Shown here piece by piece: positions 14,565 through 22,324 of a stretch of 30,479 nt of DNA. The number at the start of each line of letters is the position of its first letter. The first letter of the stretch is position 1. The notes under the pieces were generated by a model. It was not told the origin of the DNA, did no database searches, and worked only from the letters and a program-made list of their open reading frames with translations. This DNA is from a virus, in IMG/VR virus record IMGVR_UViG_3300046796_000125, positions 1-30,479 of that record, one strand, 5' to 3'. The position numbers and the translations under genes were made by a program.

Positions 14565-14837
14565 GTGCTGTCGGGCGTAATCGGGTCGATCAAATGGGGG
14601 CACTACACCGCCGCGGCGATCCACGGGTATGCGGTCACGCCCACCGACAAGACGCTGACCGCGTGGACGCTGACCGCGACGGTCGTCCTGGCCGACCCGT
14701 TCAAAATGGCGCAAACGCCGCTCGTGTTCACCGCGAAGCACGCGAAGGGCGAATGGCGGTTTCCGATCAAAACCCTGGCGCGCGACGAGGGTCGCCTGAC
14801 CGCGACCCTCGGACCGCCGCAGTCCCTGGTGACATAG
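14565..14837 (+). CDS. Small tail-region hypothetical protein
   Basis: A 90-residue protein from a GTG, ending exactly one base before the next start. It contains short strands (GHYTAAAIHGYAVTPTDKTL, then WTLTATVVLADPFKMAQTP) and ends in TLGPPQSLVT. It is likely structural or an assembly factor given its place between the tube protein and the chaperone. I do not recognise a family. Confidence 0.55.
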   Translation: MLSGVIGSIKWGHYTAAAIHGYAVTPTDKTLTAWTLTATVVLADPFKMAQTPLVFTAKHAKGEWRFPIKTLARDEGRLTATLGPPQSLVT

Positions 14838-15209
14838 ATGGATCGCTGCTCGATCGTCGTCCCGGAGACCGTGCGCCTCGCGCTGTCGAATGGCGACTAT
14901 CTCGACGTCACGAAGGAACTCAACGCCGGCGAGTACTACGACATGCTGATCGCCATGAGCGAACGGAAACCGTTTGCGAAACCGCTGGCCTATCTCGTCG
15001 CGTGGTCGCTGACGGGCGTCGGCGATACGCCGATTCCGTACGACCTCGACATGCCCGAGGACGTGCGGCGCTCGACCCTCCGGTCGCTCAAGGTCGCGAA
15101 GATGCGCGAGATCACGACGGCCCTCGACAAACACGAGGCCGCCGCCGACGCGGCCCTCGAGGCAAAAAAAAAGATACCCGATTCCGCACCCGGGTCCTCT
15201 CCACCATGA
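14838..15209 (+). CDS. Tail assembly chaperone, short form (G-like)
   Basis: The unshifted product is 123 residues. It contains TVRLALSNGDYLDVTKELNA, then EYYDMLIAMSERKPF and RRSTLRSLKVAKMREITTAL, typical of the G-like member of the pair. The final codons in this frame, after EAKKK, give IPDSAPGSSPP and look like readthrough of non-coding frame. Near the end is a nine-A run, at which a -1 shift yields the longer product described next. G-like chaperones coat the tape measure before tube assembly. Confidence 0.82.
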   Translation: MDRCSIVVPETVRLALSNGDYLDVTKELNAGEYYDMLIAMSERKPFAKPLAYLVAWSLTGVGDTPIPYDLDMPEDVRRSTLRSLKVAKMREITTALDKHEAAADAALEAKKKIPDSAPGSSPP

Positions 15210-15319
15210 ATATCTGCCGCGCGATGGGCGGGTGGCGCTACGAGTGGGTGGACGCGCTCCCGCGTGCCGTCTATGACGTGCTCGTCGATCACCTGAACCA
15301 GGCCGAGGCGGATCGCTGA
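14838..15319 (+). CDS. Tail assembly chaperone, frameshifted long form (GT-like)
   Basis: This product would be made by a -1 ribosomal frameshift, joining 14838-15173 to 15173-15319 (160 residues). The slippery site A AAA AAG lies inside the A9 run at 15164-15172 and is in frame with the short form (gca aaa aaa aag). After the slip the sequence continues DTRFRTRVLSTMNICRAMGG, then WRYEWVDALPRAVYDVLVDH, the T-like domain. Its stop overlaps the tape-measure ATG (TGATG at 15317-15321). The G/GT pair made at a fixed ratio is conserved in long-tailed phages, and the layout here matches it closely. Confidence 0.82.
15164..15173 (+). promoter_or_regulatory. Programmed -1 frameshift slippery site
   Basis: Nine A followed by G. 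The heptamer A AAA AAG in the zero frame of the short chaperone is the classic bacterial dnaX-type slip site. It leads into the -1 frame that stays open to 15319 and encodes a GT-like tail. The downstream 40 bases are G+C-rich and could form a stimulatory hairpin, which I did not fold. Confidence 0.82.
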
Positions 15320-17334
15320 TGGCGCTGACCGGCACGCTCCTCGCGGATTTCAGCGCCTTCCAGAAAGAGGCCGCCGATTCGACCGCCGCCCTGAAGACGA
15401 TGGGCCAGGGCGCCGACCAGGCCGCCGCGCAGATGGCGAAAGTCCCGGCGCCTGTCGAGGACAGCGCCAAGGCGTTCGGCGGGCTCAGCCAACGGATTGT
15501 CGAGACCATGACCGGCATGGTGTCGGCCGATGCGATCGTCGGGGCCACGTCGGAAGCATTTCACACGCTCACGGAATTTGTCAGCGAGTCCGTGGCGGCG
15601 TACAGCAAACAGGAAGACGCGACCGTCAAGCTCACCGCGGCGCTGCGGACGCATGGCCTGGCGACGGCGCCGGTGATCGAGCAGTACAACGCGCTCGCGA
15701 CGACGTTCCAGTCGACGACCAAGTACGCCGACGAAGACATTCAGGCGATGGAGTCGCTGCTGACGCTGGTCGGCAACATCATGCCCAGCCAGATGCAGGC
15801 GGCGCTGAAGGCCTCGACCGATCTCGCCTCGGGCCTCGGGATCGATTTGCAACAGGCGACGATGCTCGTCGCCAAGGCCGCCGAGGGCCATACGACGGCG
15901 CTCGGGCGGTACGGCATCACGGTCGATGCGGCCGACGTCAGTTCGCGCGGGTTCGCGGCCGTGCTCGATGTCATCAACGAGAAGTTTGGCGGCCAGGCGG
16001 CCGCCGCGATCGAGACCTACTCGGGCCGAGTCGCACAGGCGGCTAACGCGTGGGACAACGTGAAGGAGGCGCTCGGGAAGATCATCCTCGAAGACCCGCT
16101 CGTGACGGCCGCCCTGAATCAGATGGTCGCGGCGACCAAGGACGCCGATACCGCCGCGACGAACGCGCACAAAACGTTGCCGGATCTGATCGCGGATTTC
16201 GGCCTCATCGATCACGTGACGGCCGACGCGGTCAACGGGATCAATTTCTTCGCCGGCAGCTTGCAAGAACTGACGAAGATGACGACCTTGGCCGAGGCGA
16301 AACTGCCAAAATTGGTCGAGCAAATGGCAAAAGTGATGTCGAATCAAGACATCACCGCCGGGTTTGCGATCCAGACCGCCCTCGTGAAAGAGCACGAAGA
16401 ACAGATCAAGAAGGACGCCGAGGCCGCGAAGGAATGGGCGAAAGCCAACGACGCGGTCAACGCCTCGCTCGTGACCTGGCAGGACACGCTCGCGACCGTC
16501 GACAAAGGGTTGCAGCAGGACATCGCCATTGCGTTGTCGTCCGGGGTGTCGCAGAAGGATCTGGCCACGGCCTGGGGGCTGACCGACGCGCAGATCAAGG
16601 CCGTCGTGATTTCGCTGCACGACTATGCGACCGCGCTGACCGAGACCGCGGATCTCGAGAAGGCCGAACTCGCCCAGCGCAAAGAGATCACGGCGTTGAC
16701 CTTGAAAGCAACGAATGATCGCGTCCTCGCCGAGTTTCAGAAGAAACAAGCGGCCGAGGCGAGCGAGGCTGCCTTCCTCAAGGCCAACCTCGCCGACGCC
16801 CAGGCGCAGGACGCGATTCAACAGGGCATCCAGACGACGACCGCGGCGGCCACCGAGTCCGCCGACGTGATCGGCACCGCGTATACGACGCACTTCAAGG
16901 CGGCGAAGGATTCCTTTGAGCAGTTCCAGGGCGTGGTCGTCGCCGGCACCGCCGAGATGATCGCGGGCCTGACCAGCTTTCACGACTCGGGCGCGTACGT
17001 GCAAATGCAGAAGGACATGCGCGACGTCCAGAACGCGCGCGGCGGGTTCTACATCGATACCGGATTCGCGCCGCCCCCGGTGCAGACGCGCGACAGCGGC
17101 GGGCCGGTCGTCGCTGGGACGTCGTATCTGATCGGCGGCGGCAAGGCGCCGGAAATCTTCACCCCCGGCGCGAGCGGGTTCGTGACGCCTGGCGGCGGCG
17201 CCGGCGGGGGCATCACGCAGAACATCTACATCACGCACCCGCTCGGCACGCCGGACGCGATCGCGCGCGCCGTCGGCGACGCGCAGGTCGCGTTGCTGAA
17301 GGGGCAGGGGATGCGCCTGCCGTACGGCACATGA
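15319..17334 (+). CDS. Tail tape measure protein
   Basis: A 671-residue protein, the largest of the middle tail block and directly after the chaperones. It is helical and alanine-rich, starting with TGTLLADFSAFQKEAADSTA. Phrases such as QMQAALKASTDLASGLGIDL, then QQATMLVAKAAEGHTTALGR, are typical of phage tape measures. The glycine-rich C-terminus (GGPVVAGTSYLIGGGKAPE, then GGGAGGGITQNIYITHP) is also common. At about 0.15 nm per residue, known from tape-measure studies, this length would correspond to a tail of about 100 nm; that is a rule-of-thumb estimate. No obvious peptidoglycan hydrolase domain was seen. Confidence 0.88.
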   Translation: MALTGTLLADFSAFQKEAADSTAALKTMGQGADQAAAQMAKVPAPVEDSAKAFGGLSQRIVETMTGMVSADAIVGATSEAFHTLTEFVSESVAAYSKQEDATVKLTAALRTHGLATAPVIEQYNALATTFQSTTKYADEDIQAMESLLTLVGNIMPSQMQAALKASTDLASGLGIDLQQATMLVAKAAEGHTTALGRYGITVDAADVSSRGFAAVLDVINEKFGGQAAAAIETYSGRVAQAANAWDNVKEALGKIILEDPLVTAALNQMVAATKDADTAATNAHKTLPDLIADFGLIDHVTADAVNGINFFAGSLQELTKMTTLAEAKLPKLVEQMAKVMSNQDITAGFAIQTALVKEHEEQIKKDAEAAKEWAKANDAVNASLVTWQDTLATVDKGLQQDIAIALSSGVSQKDLATAWGLTDAQIKAVVISLHDYATALTETADLEKAELAQRKEITALTLKATNDRVLAEFQKKQAAEASEAAFLKANLADAQAQDAIQQGIQTTTAAATESADVIGTAYTTHFKAAKDSFEQFQGVVVAGTAEMIAGLTSFHDSGAYVQMQKDMRDVQNARGGFYIDTGFAPPPVQTRDSGGPVVAGTSYLIGGGKAPEIFTPGASGFVTPGGGAGGGITQNIYITHPLGTPDAIARAVGDAQVALLKGQGMRLPYGT

Positions 17335-20300
17335 CCCTGACGATTGCGCGATCGGGGCTGGCGCGGTCGAAGGCGACCCGCTCGGGGTGGCCGGTCCTCC
17401 TCGGGACGAAGGTCCCGCTGTATGCGATCGCCAAGATCGCGCGCTCTGGCGCGACGCGCTCGAATTACACAAGCGGGCGCGCGTTCATCGCGATCGGCGG
17501 CGTGCCGATCGGCACGGTCCCAGGCGTCGGCGTGTTGATCGATTCGCTCACGATCAACGACGCCGTCAGCAGTACGCCGACGACCGGCACGATGACCGCG
17601 TACGGGTGGGTGCCCGTCGAGGGGACCGACGTCGTGATCACGCTGGGATCGAAAAACAACGCGGACCGCGCGTTCGGCGGGACGATCCTCAGTACCCGCC
17701 ACCGCTACGTGGGCGATAAACCCGTCGCGGCGAACATGGTGTATGACTGCGCGCTCATCGACTACGAGTGGGGCCTGCAGCGGCGCAAGGTGTCGGACAA
17801 GTTCACGGCAACCACCGTCGGGGCGATCGCGGCGTCGCTGATGACGCGCGCGCCCGCCGGCTATACGTTGCAGGTCGCGGCCGATATCGCCGCCGCACGA
17901 ATCGACGAGATCACGTTTACCGAGCAGAACCTCGACAACGCGATCGGGCAGCTCGTGACGCGCGTCGGCGGCGATTGGCAGTGCGACTACACCAAAGTTG
18001 TGCGGTTGTTTTTCATCGACACGGCGTCCGCGCCGCCGACGATCGTCAACGCCGTCCATCCGTCGATGGCGGGGATCACCTGGGACCGCGACCTCTCGCA
18101 AGTCGTGACGCGCGTGTATGTCGACGCGGGCGGATCCAACGCGCTCGAGGCGATTGCCCCGGGCGCGACGATGATTCCCGTCGACACGGCCGTGTGGTAC
18201 CCGCCGACGGGCGGTACCGTCCTGGCCGGGCCCCAACGCGTGCAGTACGCCAGCGTCGATCTCGGCGGCGGGGGATCGCTCGTCGGGCCGGGCGCGGCCC
18301 CGATTTCGGCCCTTAACGCGCTCGTCGTGCCCGGCGCGGGCGTCACGCCGGGCGCGCATAACTATGCCGTGACGTACCGCACGGCGGCGGGGGAAACGAT
18401 TCCCTCGCCCGTCGCCACCGTGCAGGTCGGCGTCTTTGCGCCGCCTGCCGCCGCGCCCGTCGCCGGGCCGCCCACGATCGCGGGCCCGGGCCCCGACCTC
18501 GGCGCGCACGACTATGCCGTGACGTTTATCGTGTCGACCGGGGAAACGACGCCCGGGCCGCGCGTCACGGGGGCGACCGATGTCACGCCGCCGCCGCCGG
18601 CGGGGCCCAACGTGACGCTCGGGGCCGAGGGGGCGGGCCCCGATTTCGGGACGCATGACTACGCCGTGTCGTTTGTGACGGCGGCGGGCGAGACGACGCC
18701 CGGGCCGATCGGCGGGAGCGCGACGACGGGCAACACGCCGATCAACCCGCCCGCGACCGCGCCGACGTTTGGCGCGCCGACGAGTGGCGGGGCCGTGCCC
18801 AATGGGAGTCATTCGTGGGGCGTCTCATTCGTGACGGCGACCGGCGAAACGACGCTCGGGCCCGTCGCCGCCGCGACCGTCGGGACCGACAACGTCCCCG
18901 ATCCGCCCAGCGGGCCGAATTTGATCGTGAGTGGGTCAGGTGGATCCGCATGGCTGGACCCGGGCGGGACGCTCTTTTACGTGTACACGTGGGTCACGGC
19001 GACGGGCGAAACGCTCGTCTCGCCGAATTCCATGATCCCCGCGTACCCGGGCGGCGGGACGAAGTACACCGAGGTACGGCCGTACGGCACGACGGATGCC
19101 CGCTGCACCAAAGTCAACATCTATCGCAACAGTACCAAGGCCGGAAACGTGATCGTCGCGAACCAATGGCAGTACGCCGGGCAAGTCGACAACAACCCGT
19201 CGGGCGGCCTGTGCGCGCCCCTGATTGACGCGTACGACACGGCAGGAGCCGCGCCGCCGTCGGCGAATTCCACGAGTCCGAATCACACGGTCCCGATCCA
19301 AAACATTCCGCGCGGATCGGCGAACGTGATCGCGCGCAAACTCTATCGCTCGCTGACGGGCACGGGCACGATGCGCCTCGTCGTCACGTTGAACAACAAC
19401 ACGGCGACGAGTTACAGCGACGCCCTGAGCGACGCCGCCCTCGGCGCGGGCGCGCCGGGGTCGAATACGGCCCTCGGGACGGTCGCGCTCGCCCTGGATA
19501 CCATTCCCAAAGGGGCGGCCGCCGTGACGGCGCGCAAGCTCTATCGCCGGTCGGGCGGCGTCGGCCTGCGCTACCTCGACACGATCGCGAACAATGCGTC
19601 GACAACCTACACCGACACGAAAGCCAATGCCGCCCTGGGGGCCGCGCCGCCCTCGACGAATACGGCGTACCTCCAACAGATCCCCTTGAGTGCGATCCCG
19701 ATCGGCGGATCCGTCGTGACGGCGCGCAAACTCTATCGCACGAAGATCGGCAACTCTGGCTTGTTTCTCCTCGCGACGCTCGACAACGTCGCGACGACGT
19801 ACCTCGACACGACGCCCGACGCGAGTCTCGGCGCAGCGGCCCCCGCGACGAACACGGCGACGGCGGCCCAGGTGAACCTCTCGGGGATCCCCGTCGGGGC
19901 CTCGACGGTGACGACGCGCGTCCTCTATCGCACGGCCGCGAACCTCTCGCAATTGCGCGTCCTCACCACGATCGCGAACAACGTCGATACGACCTGGGTC
20001 GACACGGCGGCCGACGCCGTCCTCGGCGCCAACGCCCCGACGTCGGACACGTCGACCCTCGTCCAACCGTCGGGCAACGTCCTGGCGGGCTCGCCGACGG
20101 TCCCGTGTGCGAGTCTCGCGGCGTTCTCGGCGGCGGGCGGCTGGGCGGTCGCCGGGTCGCAAGTCATCCGCTACACGGGGATCGCGGGCAACACCCTCAC
20201 CGGCGTCCCGGCGTCGGGCCCGGGATCGGTCGCCTCGCCTCTGTCGTACAACACGACGATCGCGGCGGCCCCGACGATCCGCGGCATTCCCGCGACCGGC

Positions 20301-20756
20301 GTCGGCGCGATCCGGGTCGCGATCGTCAAAGGCGACCCCGTCGATCTGTTTGTGCAGGAGGACGACGTCGCGGCGCAAACCGCGCTCGCGGCGCAACTCG
20401 GCGGCGGGGCCGATGGGATTGTCGAGGACGAGATCCAAGATCGGCGCCTGTCGGCGACCGAGGCGCACGCGCGCGCCCGCGCCCGCCTGGCGCAGCTCGC
20501 CGAACGGGACGCCGACGGCAAGGTCGGGATCATCACCGTGCACTACACGTGTCGCGATCTCAATACGCGCGCGGGCGCGACCGTGACCATCAACCTCGGG
20601 CCGCCGATCAACCTGCGCGGGGATTTTCTCATTCAGCGCGTCACGGTTCAGCAGTTCGGCGTCCCGCATCTCCCGCCGACCTACACCGTCGAGGCGTCCA
20701 GCGTCCGGTTTACGTTCGAGGAATTACTCCGCGTTATCCGAGAGGCGGCCGCCTAA
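17331..20756 (+). CDS. Tail hub/tip protein with inserted repeat arrays
   Basis: An 1141-residue protein, the first gene after the tape measure. The N-terminal 290 residues look like a baseplate-hub domain (GDKPVAANMVYDCALIDYEW and ARIDEITFTEQNLDNAIGQL). The C-terminal 140 (from about residue 990) resume hub-like sequence, RARLAQLAERDADGKVGI, TCRDLNTRAGATVTINLGPP and PPTYTVEASSVRFTFEELL. Between them are two arrays. Five units of about 50 residues (starting near residues 340, 390, 440, 490 and 548) share H-x-Y/W-x-V-x-F/Y...GET. Four units of about 65 residues (near 668, 733, 796, 862) share ARKLYR or TRVLYR and a closing Y/W-x-D motif. The arrays look like Ig/fibronectin-type beta domains inserted into the hub, and probably extend from the tail tip toward the host. 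Confidence 0.75.
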   Translation: MTLTIARSGLARSKATRSGWPVLLGTKVPLYAIAKIARSGATRSNYTSGRAFIAIGGVPIGTVPGVGVLIDSLTINDAVSSTPTTGTMTAYGWVPVEGTDVVITLGSKNNADRAFGGTILSTRHRYVGDKPVAANMVYDCALIDYEWGLQRRKVSDKFTATTVGAIAASLMTRAPAGYTLQVAADIAAARIDEITFTEQNLDNAIGQLVTRVGGDWQCDYTKVVRLFFIDTASAPPTIVNAVHPSMAGITWDRDLSQVVTRVYVDAGGSNALEAIAPGATMIPVDTAVWYPPTGGTVLAGPQRVQYASVDLGGGGSLVGPGAAPISALNALVVPGAGVTPGAHNYAVTYRTAAGETIPSPVATVQVGVFAPPAAAPVAGPPTIAGPGPDLGAHDYAVTFIVSTGETTPGPRVTGATDVTPPPPAGPNVTLGAEGAGPDFGTHDYAVSFVTAAGETTPGPIGGSATTGNTPINPPATAPTFGAPTSGGAVPNGSHSWGVSFVTATGETTLGPVAAATVGTDNVPDPPSGPNLIVSGSGGSAWLDPGGTLFYVYTWVTATGETLVSPNSMIPAYPGGGTKYTEVRPYGTTDARCTKVNIYRNSTKAGNVIVANQWQYAGQVDNNPSGGLCAPLIDAYDTAGAAPPSANSTSPNHTVPIQNIPRGSANVIARKLYRSLTGTGTMRLVVTLNNNTATSYSDALSDAALGAGAPGSNTALGTVALALDTIPKGAAAVTARKLYRRSGGVGLRYLDTIANNASTTYTDTKANAALGAAPPSTNTAYLQQIPLSAIPIGGSVVTARKLYRTKIGNSGLFLLATLDNVATTYLDTTPDASLGAAAPATNTATAAQVNLSGIPVGASTVTTRVLYRTAANLSQLRVLTTIANNVDTTWVDTAADAVLGANAPTSDTSTLVQPSGNVLAGSPTVPCASLAAFSAAGGWAVAGSQVIRYTGIAGNTLTGVPASGPGSVASPLSYNTTIAAAPTIRGIPATGVGAIRVAIVKGDPVDLFVQEDDVAAQTALAAQLGGGADGIVEDEIQDRRLSATEAHARARARLAQLAERDADGKVGIITVHYTCRDLNTRAGATVTINLGPPINLRGDFLIQRVTVQQFGVPHLPPTYTVEASSVRFTFEELLRVIREAAA
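18350..19010 (+). repeat. Array of about five 150-bp repeat units in the tail hub gene
   Basis: Degenerate tandem units encode G-x-H-x-Y/W-x-V-x-F/Y..TA.GET.PGP. Unit starts lie near 18352, 18502, 18649, 18805 and 18960. They are diverged at DNA level but clearly similar in protein. Neighbouring units are separated by proline/glycine-rich linkers. Confidence 0.7.
19280..20070 (+). repeat. Array of four ~195-bp repeat units in the tail hub gene
   Basis: Four units each contain IP.GA..V.ARKLYR, a beta hairpin with L..I.NN..TTY.D, then ALGA.APS.NT. The ARKLYR-type positions fall near 19334, 19530, 19718 and 19917. The spacing is about 185-200 bp, and the units share repeated codons such as CGCAA and CTCTATCG, suggesting expansion by duplication. 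Confidence 0.75.
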
Positions 20757-21742
20757 TGGCAGTCACAATCACGCGCACGGCATGGATCGACGACGACGGG
20801 ACCGGGACGAGCGGGACCGTGATCAACAACGCGGAAAAAACGACGATCTACAACCAGATCGACGCCGCGCTCGCGCAACTCGCGCAACTGTCGGGCGGGA
20901 ATACCTTCACCGGCAATCAATCGATCAACGGCGTGCTGACCGTAACCGCGATTGGGGCTCACACGATTGGGGCGAGTGGGGCGGGGGCGATGGATTTCAT
21001 CGTTCGCAACACGGCCGCCGGATCGGGCAGTCAGACACGGATCGGCGTCGGGAATGACACCGATCCATTTCTCACCATGTTGGCGTCGTATGCGTCGAAC
21101 TTCAGCGGGGCCCCGTTTCAAGTCGCGAACGGATCGTTACTGTACGCGGGCGGGGCGGGCGGATTGGTAATGAACTCCGCTGCGGCGATCCGTTCGTTCA
21201 CGGCGGGCGTCGAACGGATGCGGATCATGCCGACGGGCGAGGTAGTGATCAATACGACGGGCCCCATCGGTGCGGGGTTGTTAAGTCTGTCGCTAGCTAC
21301 TGGAAACGGTATCGGAATGCAAAACATGAACCCGTCAAATTCGACGTTGTTCATGCTCTTTTATAACAGCGTGGGGGCGCTCGCGGGCAATATCGGGCAA
21401 ACGGGCGCGACGACCGTCGCCTACTCCACGTCGTCGGACGCGCGTCTGAAAACCGACAAGGGCCGCGTGACAGATCTGAGTGCGTTGCGCGGCGTCATCG
21501 TCCACGATTTCACGTGGACGGCCGACGGCCGCCGCGATCGCGGCGTGTTCGCCCAAGAAGCGTACGATGTGTTCCCGCGCGCCGTCTCGAAAGGGACCGA
21601 CGACCGCACCGACGGCGGCGATCTCGCCTCGCCCTGGATGACGGATTACAGCAAATTCGTGCCCGACTTGATTGCGGGCTGGCAACAACACGACGCCGAA
21701 CTCGCCGCGTTGCGCGCGGCGTTCGCGACCCTGAAAGGATAA
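20756..21742 (+). CDS. Tail fibre with peptidase S74 intramolecular chaperone domain
   Basis: A 328-residue protein. The N-terminal part has a helix (TTIYNQIDAALAQLAQL) followed by NTFTGNQSINGVLTVTA, a fibre repeat-like strand, and then a beta-rich shaft. The last 100 residues are an S74 chaperone domain: STSSDARLKTDKGRV, with the catalytic Ser227 and Lys232, then GVFAQEAYDVFPRAV, which matches the conserved 'G.iAqe..evfP.av' element, and a C-terminal helix (DLIAGWQQHDAELAALRAAF). The domain helps the fibre trimerise and then cleaves itself off near S227. Coupled to the hub gene by TAATG. Confidence 0.88.
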   Translation: MAVTITRTAWIDDDGTGTSGTVINNAEKTTIYNQIDAALAQLAQLSGGNTFTGNQSINGVLTVTAIGAHTIGASGAGAMDFIVRNTAAGSGSQTRIGVGNDTDPFLTMLASYASNFSGAPFQVANGSLLYAGGAGGLVMNSAAAIRSFTAGVERMRIMPTGEVVINTTGPIGAGLLSLSLATGNGIGMQNMNPSNSTLFMLFYNSVGALAGNIGQTGATTVAYSTSSDARLKTDKGRVTDLSALRGVIVHDFTWTADGRRDRGVFAQEAYDVFPRAVSKGTDDRTDGGDLASPWMTDYSKFVPDLIAGWQQHDAELAALRAAFATLKG

Positions 21743-21749
21743 GGACACC

Positions 21750-22085
21750 ATGAACGATGCGTTTACCCAACAGGCCCTCGCGAGCGATCGGACGTTTGTC
21801 GTGCGCGTCCAAAACGCGCTCGCGAAAGTCGCCTGGGAAGTCCTCGAAGAGGATCCGTCGACGTTGCACCATGCCGAGCGCGCCGCGTACGCGCAACGCG
21901 TGAACAACAGCCCCGCGCAAACGGCGCAGCAACTCGCGCCGAGTTTCGTCAACCGGCCGAACGTGTTCGGGTTCGAGACGTCGTACAGTTTCGAGGTTGG
22001 CGCGACGGTCACGGCGGCGGGCGATCCCGATCTCGAATCGCAATTGCATACGGATTGGAACAAGCTGGCGGGCGTCATCGAATGA
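21750..22085 (+). CDS. Tail-region hypothetical protein
   Basis: A 111-residue protein with a good ribosome-binding stretch (AAGGATAAGGA) before the ATG. It starts MNDAFTQQALASDRTFVVRV and has WEVLEEDPSTLHHAERAAY, a pattern I have seen in small uncharacterised proteins downstream of tail fibre genes in phages, but I cannot give a function. It ends with an ATGA overlap. No cysteine or membrane segment is visible. Confidence 0.6.
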   Translation: MNDAFTQQALASDRTFVVRVQNALAKVAWEVLEEDPSTLHHAERAAYAQRVNNSPAQTAQQLAPSFVNRPNVFGFETSYSFEVGATVTAAGDPDLESQLHTDWNKLAGVIE

Positions 22086-22324
22086 CGCGCACGCTCGAGG
22101 CGGTCGACTATTGGAAGCTGCGCGCGATCTGCAGCGAGGCGTCGCGGTGCGAGGTGCTCGCGCTCCAGGCGCGGGCCGAACTCGCGACCGCGCACAAAAA
22201 ACAAAACGCGCAACTCGCCGCGCTCGGGTTCGACCCGACGGCCCCGACGTTCACGCTCGACGACGACACGCTGACGATCACGATCCCCGACGCCCCGGAG
22301 GCCCCCCGTGCAAACGCCGCGTGA
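22082..22324 (+). CDS. Small hypothetical protein with N-terminal helix
   Basis: An 80-residue protein starting at the ATGA overlap. A long charged helix (YWKLRAICSEASRCEVLALQ, then ARAELATAHKKQNAQLAAL) is followed by FTLDDDTLTITIPDAPEAPR. The helix could mediate fibre or chaperone contacts. Its end overlaps the GTG of the next gene by 17 bases. No family is recognised. Confidence 0.55.
   Translation: MTRTLEAVDYWKLRAICSEASRCEVLALQARAELATAHKKQNAQLAALGFDPTAPTFTLDDDTLTITIPDAPEAPRANAA

Noticed and set aside
15289-17472. Long leftward open frame (727 codons)
   Set aside because: Antisense to the tape measure gene, with no recognisable motif and typical mirrored composition.
17226-20669. Two long leftward open frames opposite the tail hub gene
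   Set aside because: They are extremely arginine-rich and mirror the repetitive forward gene.
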